This document shows, in pieces, positions 54,132-63,700 of a stretch of 64,000 bases of DNA (position 1 is the stretch's first letter; the number at the start of each line of letters is the position of its first letter). The notes below the pieces were generated by a model. The model did no database searches. It was not told where the DNA came from and saw nothing but the letters and a program-made list of their open reading frames with translations. Origin of the DNA: Ensifer oleiphilus. Its GTDB lineage: Bacteria; Pseudomonadota; Alphaproteobacteria; Rhizobiales; Rhizobiaceae. The stretch lies in the NCBI RefSeq assembly GCF_013371465.1, contig NZ_JABWDU010000003.1, positions 186,001-250,000 on the forward strand, written 5' to 3'. The position numbers were made by a program, and so were the translations under genes.

Positions 54132-55070
54132 ATGAACGACCCTGGCACCGACCTGCCCCTTGAATTTGCCCGCTCGCTCGTCGAGAACGCCCTCGCCGAC
54201 CCCGCGAAACGTCCCATCGTCACATCGTTCTTCGATGATCAGACTTTCACGATCAGCCATGTGGTGCGCGATCCGCAGTCGAATGCCTGCGCCATCATCG
54301 ACAGTGTGCTGGATTATGACGCAGCATCCGGCCGCACCACGAACACCTCCGCACAAGAGCTGATCGATTACGTCAAATCAGAAGGCCTCGAAGTGCAGTG
54401 GCTGCTCGAGACCCACGCTCATGCCGACCATCTTTCGGCCGCCCCCCTTCTCCAGGCCGAACTTGGTGGTCAGCTTGCGATCGGACGGGAGATCATTCGT
54501 GTCCAGGAAGCCTTCGGTAAAATCTTCAACGAAGGCACAGAGTTCCAGCGCGACGGCAGCCAATTCGACCTGCTGTTCAACGATGGTGATCGCTTCAAGA
54601 TCGGCAACCTCGATGCGACAGTCCTGCATGTTCCAGGCCATACGCCCGCCTGCCTCGCCTATATCGTCGGCGACACCGTCCTGCCCGGCGACACGCTGTT
54701 CATGCCGGATTACGGCACGGCGCGCTGCGACTTTCCTGGCGGTGACGCCCGCCAGCTTTATCGGTCGATCCGGCGTCTCATGAAACTGCCGGACGAGGCG
54801 CGCATGTTTCTCTGCCATGATTACAAGGCGCCCGACCGCGATCACTACGCCTGGGAGACCACCGTCGGCGCCGAACGCACCGGCAACATCCACGTTCGCG
54901 ACGGTGTGAGCGAGGACGAGTTCTACAAGATGCGCACCGAGCGCGACGCAACGCTTGCCATGCCCAAGCTGATCCTGCCCTCCGTGCAGGTGAACATGCG
55001 CGCTGGCCAATTGCCGCCCGCCGAGGATAACGGCGTACGGTATCTCAAGATCCCTCTAAATACGCTGTGA
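54132..55070 (+). CDS. blh: Persulfide dioxygenase Blh (ETHE1-like metallo-beta-lactamase)
   Basis: A 312-residue metallo-beta-lactamase-fold enzyme. Motifs: [14 protein letters not shown] for metal binding, [44 protein letters not shown] and LCHDY. Such proteins oxidise glutathione persulfide to sulfite at a mononuclear iron. The ATG at 54132 is preceded by GGAGGATCACC. It is the first gene of a plus-strand set with two YeeE-type proteins and a TauE exporter, which together would take sulfide-derived persulfide to sulfite and export it. Confidence 0.93.
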   Translation: MNDPGTDLPLEFARSLVENALADPAKRPIVTSFFDDQTFTISHVVRDPQSNACAIIDSVLDYDAASGRTTNTSAQELIDYVKSEGLEVQWLLETHAHADHLSAAPLLQAELGGQLAIGREIIRVQEAFGKIFNEGTEFQRDGSQFDLLFNDGDRFKIGNLDATVLHVPGHTPACLAYIVGDTVLPGDTLFMPDYGTARCDFPGGDARQLYRSIRRLMKLPDEARMFLCHDYKAPDRDHYAWETTVGAERTGNIHVRDGVSEDEFYKMRTERDATLAMPKLILPSVQVNMRAGQLPPAEDNGVRYLKIPLNTL

Positions 55071-55075
55071 TCGCA

Positions 55076-55507
55076 ATGAACGACTTCAATATGATGTGGC
55101 CGCTGGCAGGCGGTCTTCTCATCGGCCTTTCGGCAGGTCTTTATCTCCTGACGACCGGTCGGATCGCCGGGATTTCCGGCCTCACGGCCGCTGCGATCGG
55201 CCTCACCGGCGCTGGCTTCAGCAAGCTCGGAATAGGCTTCCTGGGCGGCATTCTCGCCGGTGCGGCACTCGCTTCGGCCTTCATCCGCCAGCCAGAGATC
55301 GTCGTCACATCGTCAGCGCCACTGCTCGTCATTGCCGGCCTCCTGGTCGGTTTTGGAACGCGGCTCGGCTCGGGATGCACGAGCGGGCACGGCGTCTGTG
55401 GCCTTGCGCGGCTGTCGCCGCGCTCGCTGGTCGCGACGCTCACCTTCATGACCGTCGCCGCGGCGACTGTCTTCGTCGTCCACCTTGTCACGGGAGGTCC
55501 GGTATGA
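55076..55507 (+). CDS. YeeE/YedE-type membrane protein, first half-size unit
   Basis: A 143-residue membrane protein with four helices and the family motif [25 protein letters not shown], whose cysteines pass sulfur in thiosulfate-transporting YeeE (TsuA). Only half the length of YeeE; the other half is the next gene. A GTG at 55067 overlapping the blh stop is an alternative start. The pair probably imports or moves a sulfur species for the blh pathway. Confidence 0.88.
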   Translation: MNDFNMMWPLAGGLLIGLSAGLYLLTTGRIAGISGLTAAAIGLTGAGFSKLGIGFLGGILAGAALASAFIRQPEIVVTSSAPLLVIAGLLVGFGTRLGSGCTSGHGVCGLARLSPRSLVATLTFMTVAAATVFVVHLVTGGPV

Positions 55508-55941
55508 TGCTTGCAAGAATCCTTGCCGCGATCCTGTGCGGTCTTCTGTTCGGCATGGGTCTCGTCGTTTCCGACATGATCAACCCGGCGCGCGTGCTCG
55601 CCTTTCTCGATATTGCCGGTAACTGGGATCCATCGCTCGCTTTCGTCATGGGCGGCGCTTTGCTTCCTTCCTCGATCGCCTACTGGATCCGCAAACGGCA
55701 AGCTGCGCCCGCCTTCGACGACCGGTTCCATGTTCCTGCAAACGGCCGCCCCGACGTCGCGCTGGTCGGCGGCGCCGTGCTTTTCGGTCTTGGCTGGGGG
55801 CTCGTCGGCCTCTGCCCGGGTCCGGCAATAGCCGCACTCATCACTGGCCATTGGCAGGCCGGCCTGTTCGTCACAGCTATGCTTGCCGGTATGATCATCC
55901 ATCGCTTGACTTTTGGTCGCCCTTCCGCAGCGACGCAATAA
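55504..55941 (+). CDS. YeeE/YedE-type membrane protein, second half-size unit (DUF6691)
   Basis: A 145-residue protein with four helices ([33 protein letters not shown], cited only to show the family start), and [12 protein letters not shown] with the conserved C-P-G-P. Start ATGATG at 55504 overlaps the stop of the first unit (ATGA). Together the two form a split YeeE transporter, the usual form in BigR regulons. Confidence 0.88.
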   Translation: MMLARILAAILCGLLFGMGLVVSDMINPARVLAFLDIAGNWDPSLAFVMGGALLPSSIAYWIRKRQAAPAFDDRFHVPANGRPDVALVGGAVLFGLGWGLVGLCPGPAIAALITGHWQAGLFVTAMLAGMIIHRLTFGRPSAATQ

Positions 55942-56176
55942 TCCGCGAGGAGGAAACTACGTATCACCGCAGGCTAACCAACACCCTATCCGTTTCTCCG
56001 CAGTAGGCTCTTTCTGAAATGACCGAGCTTGCCAGAATATCCCGGTCAGGGACGGGGTGGTCAGCAACGCTGCCGGCGACGTATCAGGCGCGGCACCTGA
56101 ACTCGCAAGCACGCCCGTCTACCGGGCAAAATGTAAAGTTGCCGCCTGAGCGCGCGGCCAACAGCAAGGTTTAGAC

Positions 56177-56968
56177 ATGTATCTGGAACCCATCCAATAC
56201 GCGCTCGGCGCGTTTTCCGGTATGCTTGTGGGCTTCACCCTCGGCCTCTTCGGCGGCGGCGGCTCGATCCTTGCGGTACCATTGATGGTCTATGTAGTCG
56301 GCGTTCAGAGCCCGCACCTCGCAATCGGGACAAGCGCATTTGCGGTTGCCGTCAATGCCTTCGCCAATCTCGTCGGCCATGCGCGCTTCGGCAACGTCAA
56401 ATGGCGCTGCGCCGGGATTTACAGTTTATCGGGCATTGCGGGCGCCTTGATCGGGTCTACCGTCGGCAAAATCGTCGACGGGCAGCACCTGCTGATCCTG
56501 TTTGCCCTTCTCATGCTTGTCGTCGGCGCGCTGATGTTCAAGGGCCGAGGCGCTGAAGGAGATCCAGGCGCACAATGCTCGCGCGAGAATGCTTTGAAGG
56601 TCGTTACCTTCGGCGGACTGACCGGCATCTTTTCCGGCTTCTTCGGCATCGGCGGCGGCTTCCTCATCGTACCCGGCTTGATCGCATCGACAGGCATGCC
56701 GATCCTTTTCGCCATCGGCTCATCCCTCGTCGCCGTAACCGCCTTCGGTTTGACGACAGCTTTGAACTACGCCTTCTCCGGCCTCGTCGACTGGGCTCTG
56801 GCGGCAGTCTTCATTGGCGGCGGCGTGATTGGCGGATTTGTCGGAGGTTTCGCGGCCAGGAAGCTTGCCGCCCGAAAAGGCGCGCTGAATAGCTTCTTCG
56901 CGCTCCTCATCTTCGTCGTCGCTGGATACATGCTCTACAGGGGCTACCTCCAGATCTCCGGAGCCTGA
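56177..56968 (+). CDS. TauE/SafE-family sulfite exporter
   Basis: A 263-residue membrane protein with eight helices and duplicated motifs GLFGGGGSILAVPLMVY and GFFGIGGGFLIVPGLI, the hallmark of TauE/SafE anion exporters. It follows the split YeeE pair on the same strand after 235 bases, so it may have its own promoter. In sulfide-response operons it removes sulfite made by Blh. Confidence 0.92.
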   Translation: MYLEPIQYALGAFSGMLVGFTLGLFGGGGSILAVPLMVYVVGVQSPHLAIGTSAFAVAVNAFANLVGHARFGNVKWRCAGIYSLSGIAGALIGSTVGKIVDGQHLLILFALLMLVVGALMFKGRGAEGDPGAQCSRENALKVVTFGGLTGIFSGFFGIGGGFLIVPGLIASTGMPILFAIGSSLVAVTAFGLTTALNYAFSGLVDWALAAVFIGGGVIGGFVGGFAARKLAARKGALNSFFALLIFVVAGYMLYRGYLQISGA

Positions 56969-57137
56969 GGCATGCACCAGAGCGTAGCCCGCGATTCCGG
57001 CGGCTGCGGCCCGAAAAGGCCTTGGCAGCCGGGATCGTGACGCTCAATCCCCTGAGAAAATTTCAGAAGAGCCGAAGGCGCCTGTGACCGATCAGGCTGG
57101 AATGCCTGTTCAAGCGCACATTTTCCCGGGCAAGCCG

Positions 57138-58796
57138 TCACGCTGCCTTACGTTTCCGAAAAGGTCCATGCGGGATCTCGGGTGGCGCAAAGCTCTCGGC
57201 GCTGGCGCGGTCCCAGCGATCGTGCCAATCGGCCAGCTCGGATATTTCCTCTCCCGCCACGAGAAATCCTTCGGGAAGGTAGGGGTAGGCTTCGTTGCCG
57301 TCGAGGAACTCGTTGTCCTTTTGCCGGAACATGAAGTGGTAGGGCATGAAGTTGCTCGGATCGTTGAGACCCGCCGCCCCAGCAATTTCCCCAAGCGCCC
57401 GCATGGTGTTGCGATGGAACCGGGCTACGCGGTCGCTCTTGTCGCCGATGTCAATCGCGCGCTGGCGTGTGGGGTCTTGGGTCGCGATGCCGACCGGACA
57501 TTTGTTGGTGTGACAGGACTGCGCCTGAATGCAGCCGATCGCAAACATGAAACCGCGCGCGGCATTGCACCAGTCAGCTCCGAGCGCCAGAGTGCGTGCA
57601 ATATCGAATGCGGACACGATCTTTCCTGCGGCACCGATCCTGACCTGGCCGCGAATACCAGCTCCGCGCAACGTGTTGTGAACGAAGGTGAGACCCTCGA
57701 GCATAGGCATTCCCACACGGTTGGCAAACTCCACGGGGGCAGCGCCTGTACCACCTTCAGCGCCGTCAACGACGATGAAGTCGGGTACGATACCTGTCTG
57801 AAGCATGGCCTTGACCATGCTCATGAATTCACGTCGGTGGCCGATGCACAACTTGAAACCGACCGGTTTTCCACCTGAAAGCTCCCTCAGTTGGCCCACG
57901 AACTGCATCAAGCCAATCGGTGTGGAAAACGTGCTGTGTGCCGCAGGCGAAGTGCAATCGATCCCCATGGCGATGCCGCGGGCTTCGGCGATTTCGGGTG
58001 AAATCTTCGATGCCGGCAACATACCGCCATGGCCAGGCTTGGCGCCCTGACTCAGCTTGATCTCGATCATCTTGATCTGGGGGTCCGCAGAAAGCCGGGC
58101 GAATTTTTCCGCAGAGAACTGGCCATCGTCGCCCCGGCAGCCGAAATAGCCGGACGCGACCTGATAAATCAGATCGCCGCCGCCCCGGCGGTGGTATCGG
58201 CTGATGCTGCCTTCACCGGTATCGTGGGCGAACCCACCCTTTCGCGCACCCGTATTGAGCGCCAGTATGGCATTGGCCGACAACGCACCGAAACTCATGG
58301 CAGAGATATTGTAGAGGCTGGCATCATAGGGTTGTTTGCAAGCCGGGCCGCCGACCCGCACGCGGAAATCCGTATCGGCGATGGTAACTGGTGTCGCTGA
58401 ATGGGTAAGCCAGGCATAGCCGGAGCCGTAGACATTCTCGATTGTGCCGAACGGTCGTTTGTCCTCCTCGCCTTTGGCGCGTTGATAGACAAGGCCGCGA
58501 TCCTGCCGATTGAATGGAACGGCGTCGTTATCGCTTTCGATGATATACTGCCGGATCTCCGGTCGGATGCTTTCAAGCAGAAAGCGCAGGTGTCCGACGA
58601 CCGGATAGTTGCGCAAAATCGCGTGTCTATGCTGGCGCAGATCGCAAATACCGAGAACGAACAATGCGCCGCAGACTGCAGCAACAATGAACAGCCAGCC
58701 GCTGTACAATATGGCGGCACCAAGAGAGGCGAACGCAGCCACTCCGACACAACAGAACACAGCATAGCGCTGATTGGAAATGAGTGCCTTTACCAT
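57138..58796 (-). CDS. FMN-binding glutamate-synthase-like protein, membrane-anchored
   Basis: A 552-residue protein with two N-terminal helices (about 10-55) and a GltB-type FMN/TIM-barrel domain (VYGSGYAWLTHS, MSFGALSANAILALNTGA, GVQ-type loops GAKPGHGGMLPASKI, DFIVVDGAEGGTGAAP). The 3Fe-4S cluster region is seen as GCIQAQSCHTNKCPVGIATQ. It lacks the amidotransferase and central domains of GltB. Such proteins are widespread, with unproved reaction. The start at 58796 (MVKALISNQ) seems best; ATG codons 27 and 93 bases upstream are possible. Confidence 0.9.
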   Translation of the reverse strand: MVKALISNQRYAVFCCVGVAAFASLGAAILYSGWLFIVAAVCGALFVLGICDLRQHRHAILRNYPVVGHLRFLLESIRPEIRQYIIESDNDAVPFNRQDRGLVYQRAKGEEDKRPFGTIENVYGSGYAWLTHSATPVTIADTDFRVRVGGPACKQPYDASLYNISAMSFGALSANAILALNTGARKGGFAHDTGEGSISRYHRRGGGDLIYQVASGYFGCRGDDGQFSAEKFARLSADPQIKMIEIKLSQGAKPGHGGMLPASKISPEIAEARGIAMGIDCTSPAAHSTFSTPIGLMQFVGQLRELSGGKPVGFKLCIGHRREFMSMVKAMLQTGIVPDFIVVDGAEGGTGAAPVEFANRVGMPMLEGLTFVHNTLRGAGIRGQVRIGAAGKIVSAFDIARTLALGADWCNAARGFMFAIGCIQAQSCHTNKCPVGIATQDPTRQRAIDIGDKSDRVARFHRNTMRALGEIAGAAGLNDPSNFMPYHFMFRQKDNEFLDGNEAYPYLPEGFLVAGEEISELADWHDRWDRASAESFAPPEIPHGPFRKRKAA

Positions 58797-58961
58797 TGTT
58801 ATCCGGTCCCAAAAAATGATCATGGCTATCGAGGGAGAAGCCGCGGTTCGAGATGTTCGCCAGGCAGCGAACGACACGACCTCTCCCAATATCCATTCTT
58901 TGGTAACCGAATGTTTATGGGACGATAAATGAGGCCGGTCGCTCGCCGCAGTCTCAGGTGC

Positions 58962-59168
58962 TTAGAAGCTTGCGCCTTCCAGTTTCGCCATCAAGGCATC
59001 ACGATCCTCGATGGATTTCAGCCGCACCGTCAAAGCTGTGCTCTTGACGGGCACCTGGGGTGGGAGAGAGACGGCGACGCCCGGCAGGTTCAGAGCCGCC
59101 CACTCCTTGAAGCGCGGCAGTTTGTTCGGACCAATGATGGGAAAGGTGTGGCTATACTTGAAGCTCAT
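58962..59168 (-). CDS. Small hypothetical protein
   Basis: A 68-residue frame starting MSFKYSHTFPIIGPNKLPRF. AAAGAG lies shortly before the ATG at 59168. The sequence has a credible amphipathic C-terminus (LKSIEDRDALMAKLEG) and normal composition. I recognise no family. Confidence 0.5.
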   Translation of the reverse strand: MSFKYSHTFPIIGPNKLPRFKEWAALNLPGVAVSLPPQVPVKSTALTVRLKSIEDRDALMAKLEGASF

Positions 59169-59393
59169 TGCTGGCTCTTTTCCGACAATAGGCAGCGGGC
59201 CCGACGCAAGAACGCATCTGGCGTGACCCGCAAGTTTCAAATTCGGGGTGGGGACGAAATCCTGGCGCCACGCTTGCCATCGCAGTCAGTGGCGCCAGGC
59301 GGTCAGCGTTCGGCACTGACAATGCGGAAAGGAAGGATAAGGAGCCGCTGACGAGAGCGGGCGACGAAAACAGTCGAAACCATCGACGCTTCC

Positions 59394-59930
59394 TTACTCC
59401 GCGCGATCTTGCGGTTCGCTGGATAGGCGATCCCACTCCGAGAAATCGACGAACTGCTTGAGACGATCCGGCGTGGCTTCGAGTTCCCTCACAAATTCGG
59501 CGAGTTCCGCATCATCAAGTCTGTCCGCCCCCTCGCCGAGGGAAAACCAACGCCGCTGCCTTTGCCCCTTTTCGCGCCAGTGGCTCAACGTTCCGCGCAC
59601 TTTCATGCCGAACACGGTAACTCGGCAGCGCGCTTCCAAGCCACTGTCCAGCGCCTTCATGTACCGATACTCGGTTATCGGGGTCGGACAAATCTCACCA
59701 AAGATGCCGGCCTCCTCGAATGCCTCCCGCGATGCTGCAAGATGGAGAGCGCGGCCCTTCATCGGCCATCCCTTGGGCACGATCCAGCGGCCACGCCTGC
59801 GCGACGTGATCAGCAATACCTTCGGCTCGCCGTCGCGCCGAATGCGCCAGGGAAGAACACCGACCTGCTGCAATTCGTCCGTGACGTTGACTTCGGAGAC
59901 GTGACCGTCAATTTTCGCCGCTGCATTCAT
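59394..59930 (-). CDS. Nudix hydrolase of the diphosphoinositol-polyphosphate type
   Basis: A 178-residue Nudix enzyme. The box is GWPMKGRALHLAASREAFEEAGI (in parts GWPMKGRALHLAA and REAFEEAG), preceded by VLLITSRRRGRWIVPKGWPM as in DIPP-type Nudix proteins of alphaproteobacteria. The start at 59930 follows AAGGAACGCGG. Substrates of relatives are diadenosine polyphosphates or inositol pyrophosphates. It stands alone. Confidence 0.9.
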   Translation of the reverse strand: MNAAAKIDGHVSEVNVTDELQQVGVLPWRIRRDGEPKVLLITSRRRGRWIVPKGWPMKGRALHLAASREAFEEAGIFGEICPTPITEYRYMKALDSGLEARCRVTVFGMKVRGTLSHWREKGQRQRRWFSLGEGADRLDDAELAEFVRELEATPDRLKQFVDFSEWDRLSSEPQDRAE

Positions 59931-60684
59931 AGCCGCGTTCCTTTGCCAACCACTCGTTGTCCTGAATGACCGCGCAACAATCCGGAACGAAGAGAAGCGG
60001 CGGCGATGTGGATTGGCGTTTTGCACAATGGCGAACGGCTGGTCGCGCACGGCAGGCGGCGGTCATAGGTGACGCAGATCGTCCCGGATCTCAAGACAAG
60101 CATTGGCACACTCCATCGATGCGTCGCATATGCGACGCGAAATGAACCGCACTGTTCAATAGTGGGCTCCCGGAGCGGCGAGATCTGTGGCGGCGTTACA
60201 GGTTCAAGGCTGCCAGCTCCGGGTCAGGGAGCGCGCTTGATCGCAGAGCCTCGAAATTTTTACGAACGTTTCCATGCACATGCTATCGATTTGACTATCG
60301 AATGCGGCAATTTCAAGAAGGGCGCTTCTTTCATTGACATTGACGGTTCTGTCGCGGGCTCGATACTGGGAAGAGCGTCGGATGTGGTGTCAAGCATTGA
60401 GAGAAGGCCTCGCTCATCCTCCGACGCTGGGTCGCGAAGCGGTGAGCACGAATTCCTCGCTTCGCCGCCTTTGCGTTCAGAACGAAGGCTGCCATTCACC
60501 ACCCTCCGAAACCAACCGCATCCGGTCAGCTAAAGTATCGCGAAATGCCTATTCGAGCTTTGGTGTCGCTTGATCGGTCTTCTATCTGCGCCGACGCTTA
60601 GTTGTTGTGCACGCGCTCGCTCGAATGAGCCGGCTCCCTATTGACTGGACCATCCCCCCTGCACAACACACGTGCACATAACAT
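59931..60684. other. Intergenic stretch, contains a perfect palindrome
   Basis: 754 bases between the Nudix start and the end of the ribonuclease gene. No convincing gene. The segment from 60230 to 60540 has two overlapping frames of 75-80 codons that look like chance. A perfect 18-bp palindrome stands at 60121-60138. Confidence 0.4.
60121..60138. promoter_or_regulatory. Perfect 18-bp palindrome GCGTCGCATATGCGACGC
   Basis: The two 9-base arms are exactly inverted without spacer. It lies about 190 bases upstream of the Nudix gene (minus strand) and is not inside a supported gene. Length and centre symmetry suit a dimeric repressor, but the protein is unknown. Confidence 0.4.
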
Positions 60685-62295
60685 TTATACCCCCGCATCG
60701 TCATCTGGCGCCTCAAGGGCCCGCCTCATCTGACGCAACACGGTTCTTCGCGCCTTGTCGCCGGCCGCGCGATCAAGCTGATCCCGCAGGTCGAGCACGA
60801 GGGATTGGAAGTCGTTGTGCCAATCTCTGCGGCCAGCCTTTGTAGGATCGATCCTGGGCGGCAACAGCGCCGGTTTGATCTCGAGCGCTCCCTGCTGCCC
60901 CAATACGAAACCTGAATCCAGGTATGGCTGGACGATTTGCTCCTCCGGCAAGAAAGTTGCCAGGCGCTGCCGGAGGCCGAAAAGCCCGACTTCCTCGCCG
61001 TGGACCAGAAAGACGTTTCGCTTTATCGGCAGGCGCGCCCGCACCCATTCGGCCAACTCCCGACCATCGGCATGTCCGCTGCAGATGTCCAGCGTACGGA
61101 TACGGGCACGTACACTGATTTCCTCTCCCTGGATGCGGACGACGGACGCTCCATCCTCTAAAATACGACCAAGAGTTCCCGCTGCCTGGTATCCAACCAG
61201 AAGGACAGTACCCTCTTCGCGCCAAAGCCAGTTCTTCAACCGATGACGTATCCGCCCCGCTTCGCACATCCCGCTCGCAGCGATCACAATGTGGAACCCC
61301 TTGATGAAGTCGATCGCCTTCGACTGTTCGACTGTCTCGGTGAAGCGAACATTTTTCGCCCGCATCGCCTTTGACAACAGATCGCCGTTCTCCAGCTCTA
61401 CGGCATGCCTTGAAAAGACCTCGCTCGCGCGTGTCGCCAACGGTGAGTCGATGAGGATCGGACAGGTTTCGACCGCCCCAGCGTGCATCAGAACCATCAG
61501 GTCCGTCAGAAGCTCTTGCGTCCTTTCTACCGCAAACGACGGGATGATGAGCGCTCCTTCTGGATGCGTCGCGGCGCGCACCTCATCGCGTAGTTGTTGG
61601 CGGCGCCCCTCATCCGAGATTTCAGTCCGATCAACGGCGCCGTAGGTGCTTTCGCAAATCACATAGTCCAAATTGCTGGGAGCCTCGGCCTCAAACTGCA
61701 GCAACTTATGGCGGGGGCCAATATCGCCGGAAAACAGCAGGCGTAGTGGAGACGAACCCGTTTCGATCTCCATCTCGACAGATGCCGATCCCAACAGGTG
61801 ACCGGCATCCCAAAGCCGAAAACGGATACCCTCTGCGGCTCGTTGCCACACGCCCAACTCCACCTGCCGAAACAAGGTTATCGCCCTGGCAGCGTCGCCA
61901 GCGGTATAGATGGGAGTGACGGTCCGTTTGCCCCTGCGTTGGTTGCGACGGTTCAGATGTTCGACCTCACTCTCTTGAATATGAGCCGCATCCGGAAGCA
62001 TCACGGAGCAAAGATCGATCGTCGCGGGCGTTGCGAAGATTGGGCCGTCGTAACCCATGCTCGAGAGCTTGGGCAGCAGGCCGGAATGATCTATATGCGC
62101 ATGCGTCAAAATGACGGCGTCGATGGTTTCGGGCTCGAAGGGGAAGCGACGATAGTTCAACTCCTTTTCGGTCTTCGAACCCTGAAACAGGCCACAGTCG
62201 ACGAGAATTCTTGCTTGAGGCGTCTCGATGAGCTGGCAAGATCCGGTAACCGCGCCGGCGGCACCGTGAAAATGAAGGGTTGGTTCCCTGGGCAT
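60685..62295 (-). CDS. Metallo-beta-lactamase/beta-CASP ribonuclease-type protein
   Basis: A 536-residue RNA-processing-type metallo-hydrolase. MBL motifs: LVDCGLFQG, ILTHAHIDHSGLLP, WDAGHLLGSASVEME and LLFSGDIGP. The beta-CASP region has IPSFAVERTQELL, PILIDSPLATRASEVFSRH and IAASGMCEAGRIRHRLKNWL, and the RMMBL end has DICSGHADGRELAEWV and VHGE. The start at 62295 has GGAGGCGTG upstream. It follows the OTC-like gene by 81 bases, and both likely derive from the FixK box at 63466. Relatives process RNA 3' ends or act as endonucleases. Confidence 0.92.
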   Translation of the reverse strand: MPREPTLHFHGAAGAVTGSCQLIETPQARILVDCGLFQGSKTEKELNYRRFPFEPETIDAVILTHAHIDHSGLLPKLSSMGYDGPIFATPATIDLCSVMLPDAAHIQESEVEHLNRRNQRRGKRTVTPIYTAGDAARAITLFRQVELGVWQRAAEGIRFRLWDAGHLLGSASVEMEIETGSSPLRLLFSGDIGPRHKLLQFEAEAPSNLDYVICESTYGAVDRTEISDEGRRQQLRDEVRAATHPEGALIIPSFAVERTQELLTDLMVLMHAGAVETCPILIDSPLATRASEVFSRHAVELENGDLLSKAMRAKNVRFTETVEQSKAIDFIKGFHIVIAASGMCEAGRIRHRLKNWLWREEGTVLLVGYQAAGTLGRILEDGASVVRIQGEEISVRARIRTLDICSGHADGRELAEWVRARLPIKRNVFLVHGEEVGLFGLRQRLATFLPEEQIVQPYLDSGFVLGQQGALEIKPALLPPRIDPTKAGRRDWHNDFQSLVLDLRDQLDRAAGDKARRTVLRQMRRALEAPDDDAGV

Positions 62296-62376
62296 GTCGC
62301 ACGCCTCCAAAAGCTGAGACCGTTTGCGTTTAGGTAGATTGCTTCTTTTTGCCATTGGCTGTTGCGCGACCCTGGG

Positions 62377-63372
62377 CTACAGCGCCAACGTGGCCACCAG
62401 GATCGCCTTCGTCGCGTGCATGCGGTTTTCAGCTTGACCAAAGATAACCGATGACCTTGCTTCCAGGACATTTTGGGATGCTTCTGGCGAGCCGGAAACG
62501 TTGAGCTCTGGCCGAGGTTTCTGATTTCCCTCATGAACAAAATCAGGCACGAAATGCATGAACTTAGTATGTGGATTGCCGGAAGCCTCAAGCGTTGCCA
62601 TCCTGACACCGAAGGGTGTCAGGAGCTTTATATCCTGATCGATGCGTGCCGCGTCCTCGTCATGGGAAAACCAGCGGCTGGCATAAACGAAGTCCGCATC
62701 GAGTACGCCAGCTGCGATGTCCTCCATCACGGTGAACCTGCCCCCGTTCTTCCAAGCCTCGGCTTTCACGCGATCGACAAATGGCTGATCCGGCCACAAT
62801 TCCTTCGGCGACACCAGACGGAAATCCATGCCAATCTTGGCGGCGCCAGTAGCCAACGATCGAGCGCCGCTTGCGCGGCCGTTTCCGACGACCGACAACG
62901 TTACGTCGGAAAGATGCTTGTGTGTGAATTCGCGCATCGTTTGAAAATCAGCGACGACCTGACAGGGATCGCATTCCTGCGACAGAGCATTATAGACAGG
63001 TATGCCCGCCTGTTCGGCGACACAAGCAACGACGCTGTGCGCAAGCCCGCAGCATTCGATCGCATCAAATATACGTCCCAGCATTCCAGCTACTATCCTG
63101 GTCTCGGAGACGGTGCCGCCCGCATATTGGCTCGGGCCAAGACAGGTGACGTGCGCTCCTTGGTCGTGTGCGGCCACCTCAAATGCCGCGCGAAGGAATG
63201 GAAATTCGCGCTCGTAGATGAATGCCAGGCTTTTGTCGTGGAGCTGCTTACTTTCGTTCCCGCTGCGTTTCGCGACTTTCAGGTCGCTCGCCAACTGCAA
63301 AAGGAAACGCAAATCGTTTGAGGAGAGCGCATCCACCGAAAGCACGTTCCGGCCATGGAGATTGATCGACAT
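62377..63372 (-). CDS. Ornithine carbamoyltransferase homologue with disrupted active site
   Basis: A 331-residue protein homologous over its full length to ornithine carbamoyltransferase (FEVAAHDQGAHVTCLGPS, GRIFDAIECCG, SSVIFGQAENRMHATKAILVATL). Key catalytic parts are altered: the carbamoyl-phosphate loop S-T-R-T-R is F57-P-F-L-R61; HP(T/C)Q is D135-P-C-Q138; the catalytic cysteine of HCLP is F274 in HFVP. The enzyme should be unable to bind carbamoyl phosphate normally, so it is probably a pseudoenzyme or has a new substrate. It opens a two-gene operon with the beta-CASP ribonuclease. No frame damage is seen, so it is kept by selection. Confidence 0.88.
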   Translation of the reverse strand: MSINLHGRNVLSVDALSSNDLRFLLQLASDLKVAKRSGNESKQLHDKSLAFIYEREFPFLRAAFEVAAHDQGAHVTCLGPSQYAGGTVSETRIVAGMLGRIFDAIECCGLAHSVVACVAEQAGIPVYNALSQECDPCQVVADFQTMREFTHKHLSDVTLSVVGNGRASGARSLATGAAKIGMDFRLVSPKELWPDQPFVDRVKAEAWKNGGRFTVMEDIAAGVLDADFVYASRWFSHDEDAARIDQDIKLLTPFGVRMATLEASGNPHTKFMHFVPDFVHEGNQKPRPELNVSGSPEASQNVLEARSSVIFGQAENRMHATKAILVATLAL

Positions 63373-63465
63373 AGCGCCCTTCCCACCCTTCAGATGCGGT
63401 CGCCCCCTATGGCAACCCTGACGGCCAGTGAGCCTCGACTAGATCATAGACGGAAGCGGACAGCG

Positions 63466-63479
63466 TTGATCCCAGTCAA
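63466..63479. promoter_or_regulatory. FixK/FNR-type box TTGATCCCAGTCAA
   Basis: TTGAT-CCCA-GTCAA matches the consensus. Centre lies 101 bases from the OTC-like start, giving a transcript start near 63431 on the minus strand with a 58-base leader. It could also act on the divergent GNAT-like pseudogene. Confidence 0.7.
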
Positions 63480-63512
63480 CAACCGAGGGTGCTCGGCATC
63501 ATTTTGCCGGCG

Positions 63513-63526
63513 TTGATCGGGGTAAA
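63513..63526. promoter_or_regulatory. Decayed FixK-type box TTGATCGGGGTAAA
   Basis: It aligns with the intact box at 27760 within a longer region of similarity before both GNAT-like copies. The right arm GTAAA has lost the C of GTCAA, so binding should be weaker. Confidence 0.45.
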
Positions 63527-63700
63527 TGATCGTTCGAGTGGTTTGGCCAATGCTCTATCGGCACATGAGGATCGCATGTGTGTCGGTGGTTCTGAGCGCG
63601 ACCGCTCCGCATCGAACATGCGGAGGCCATACCTTAGCACCGCGGCACGTTTGTTTGACGATGTGCCGCGGCCGATGGCTGCTAAGCCACGGAGTTGGAA

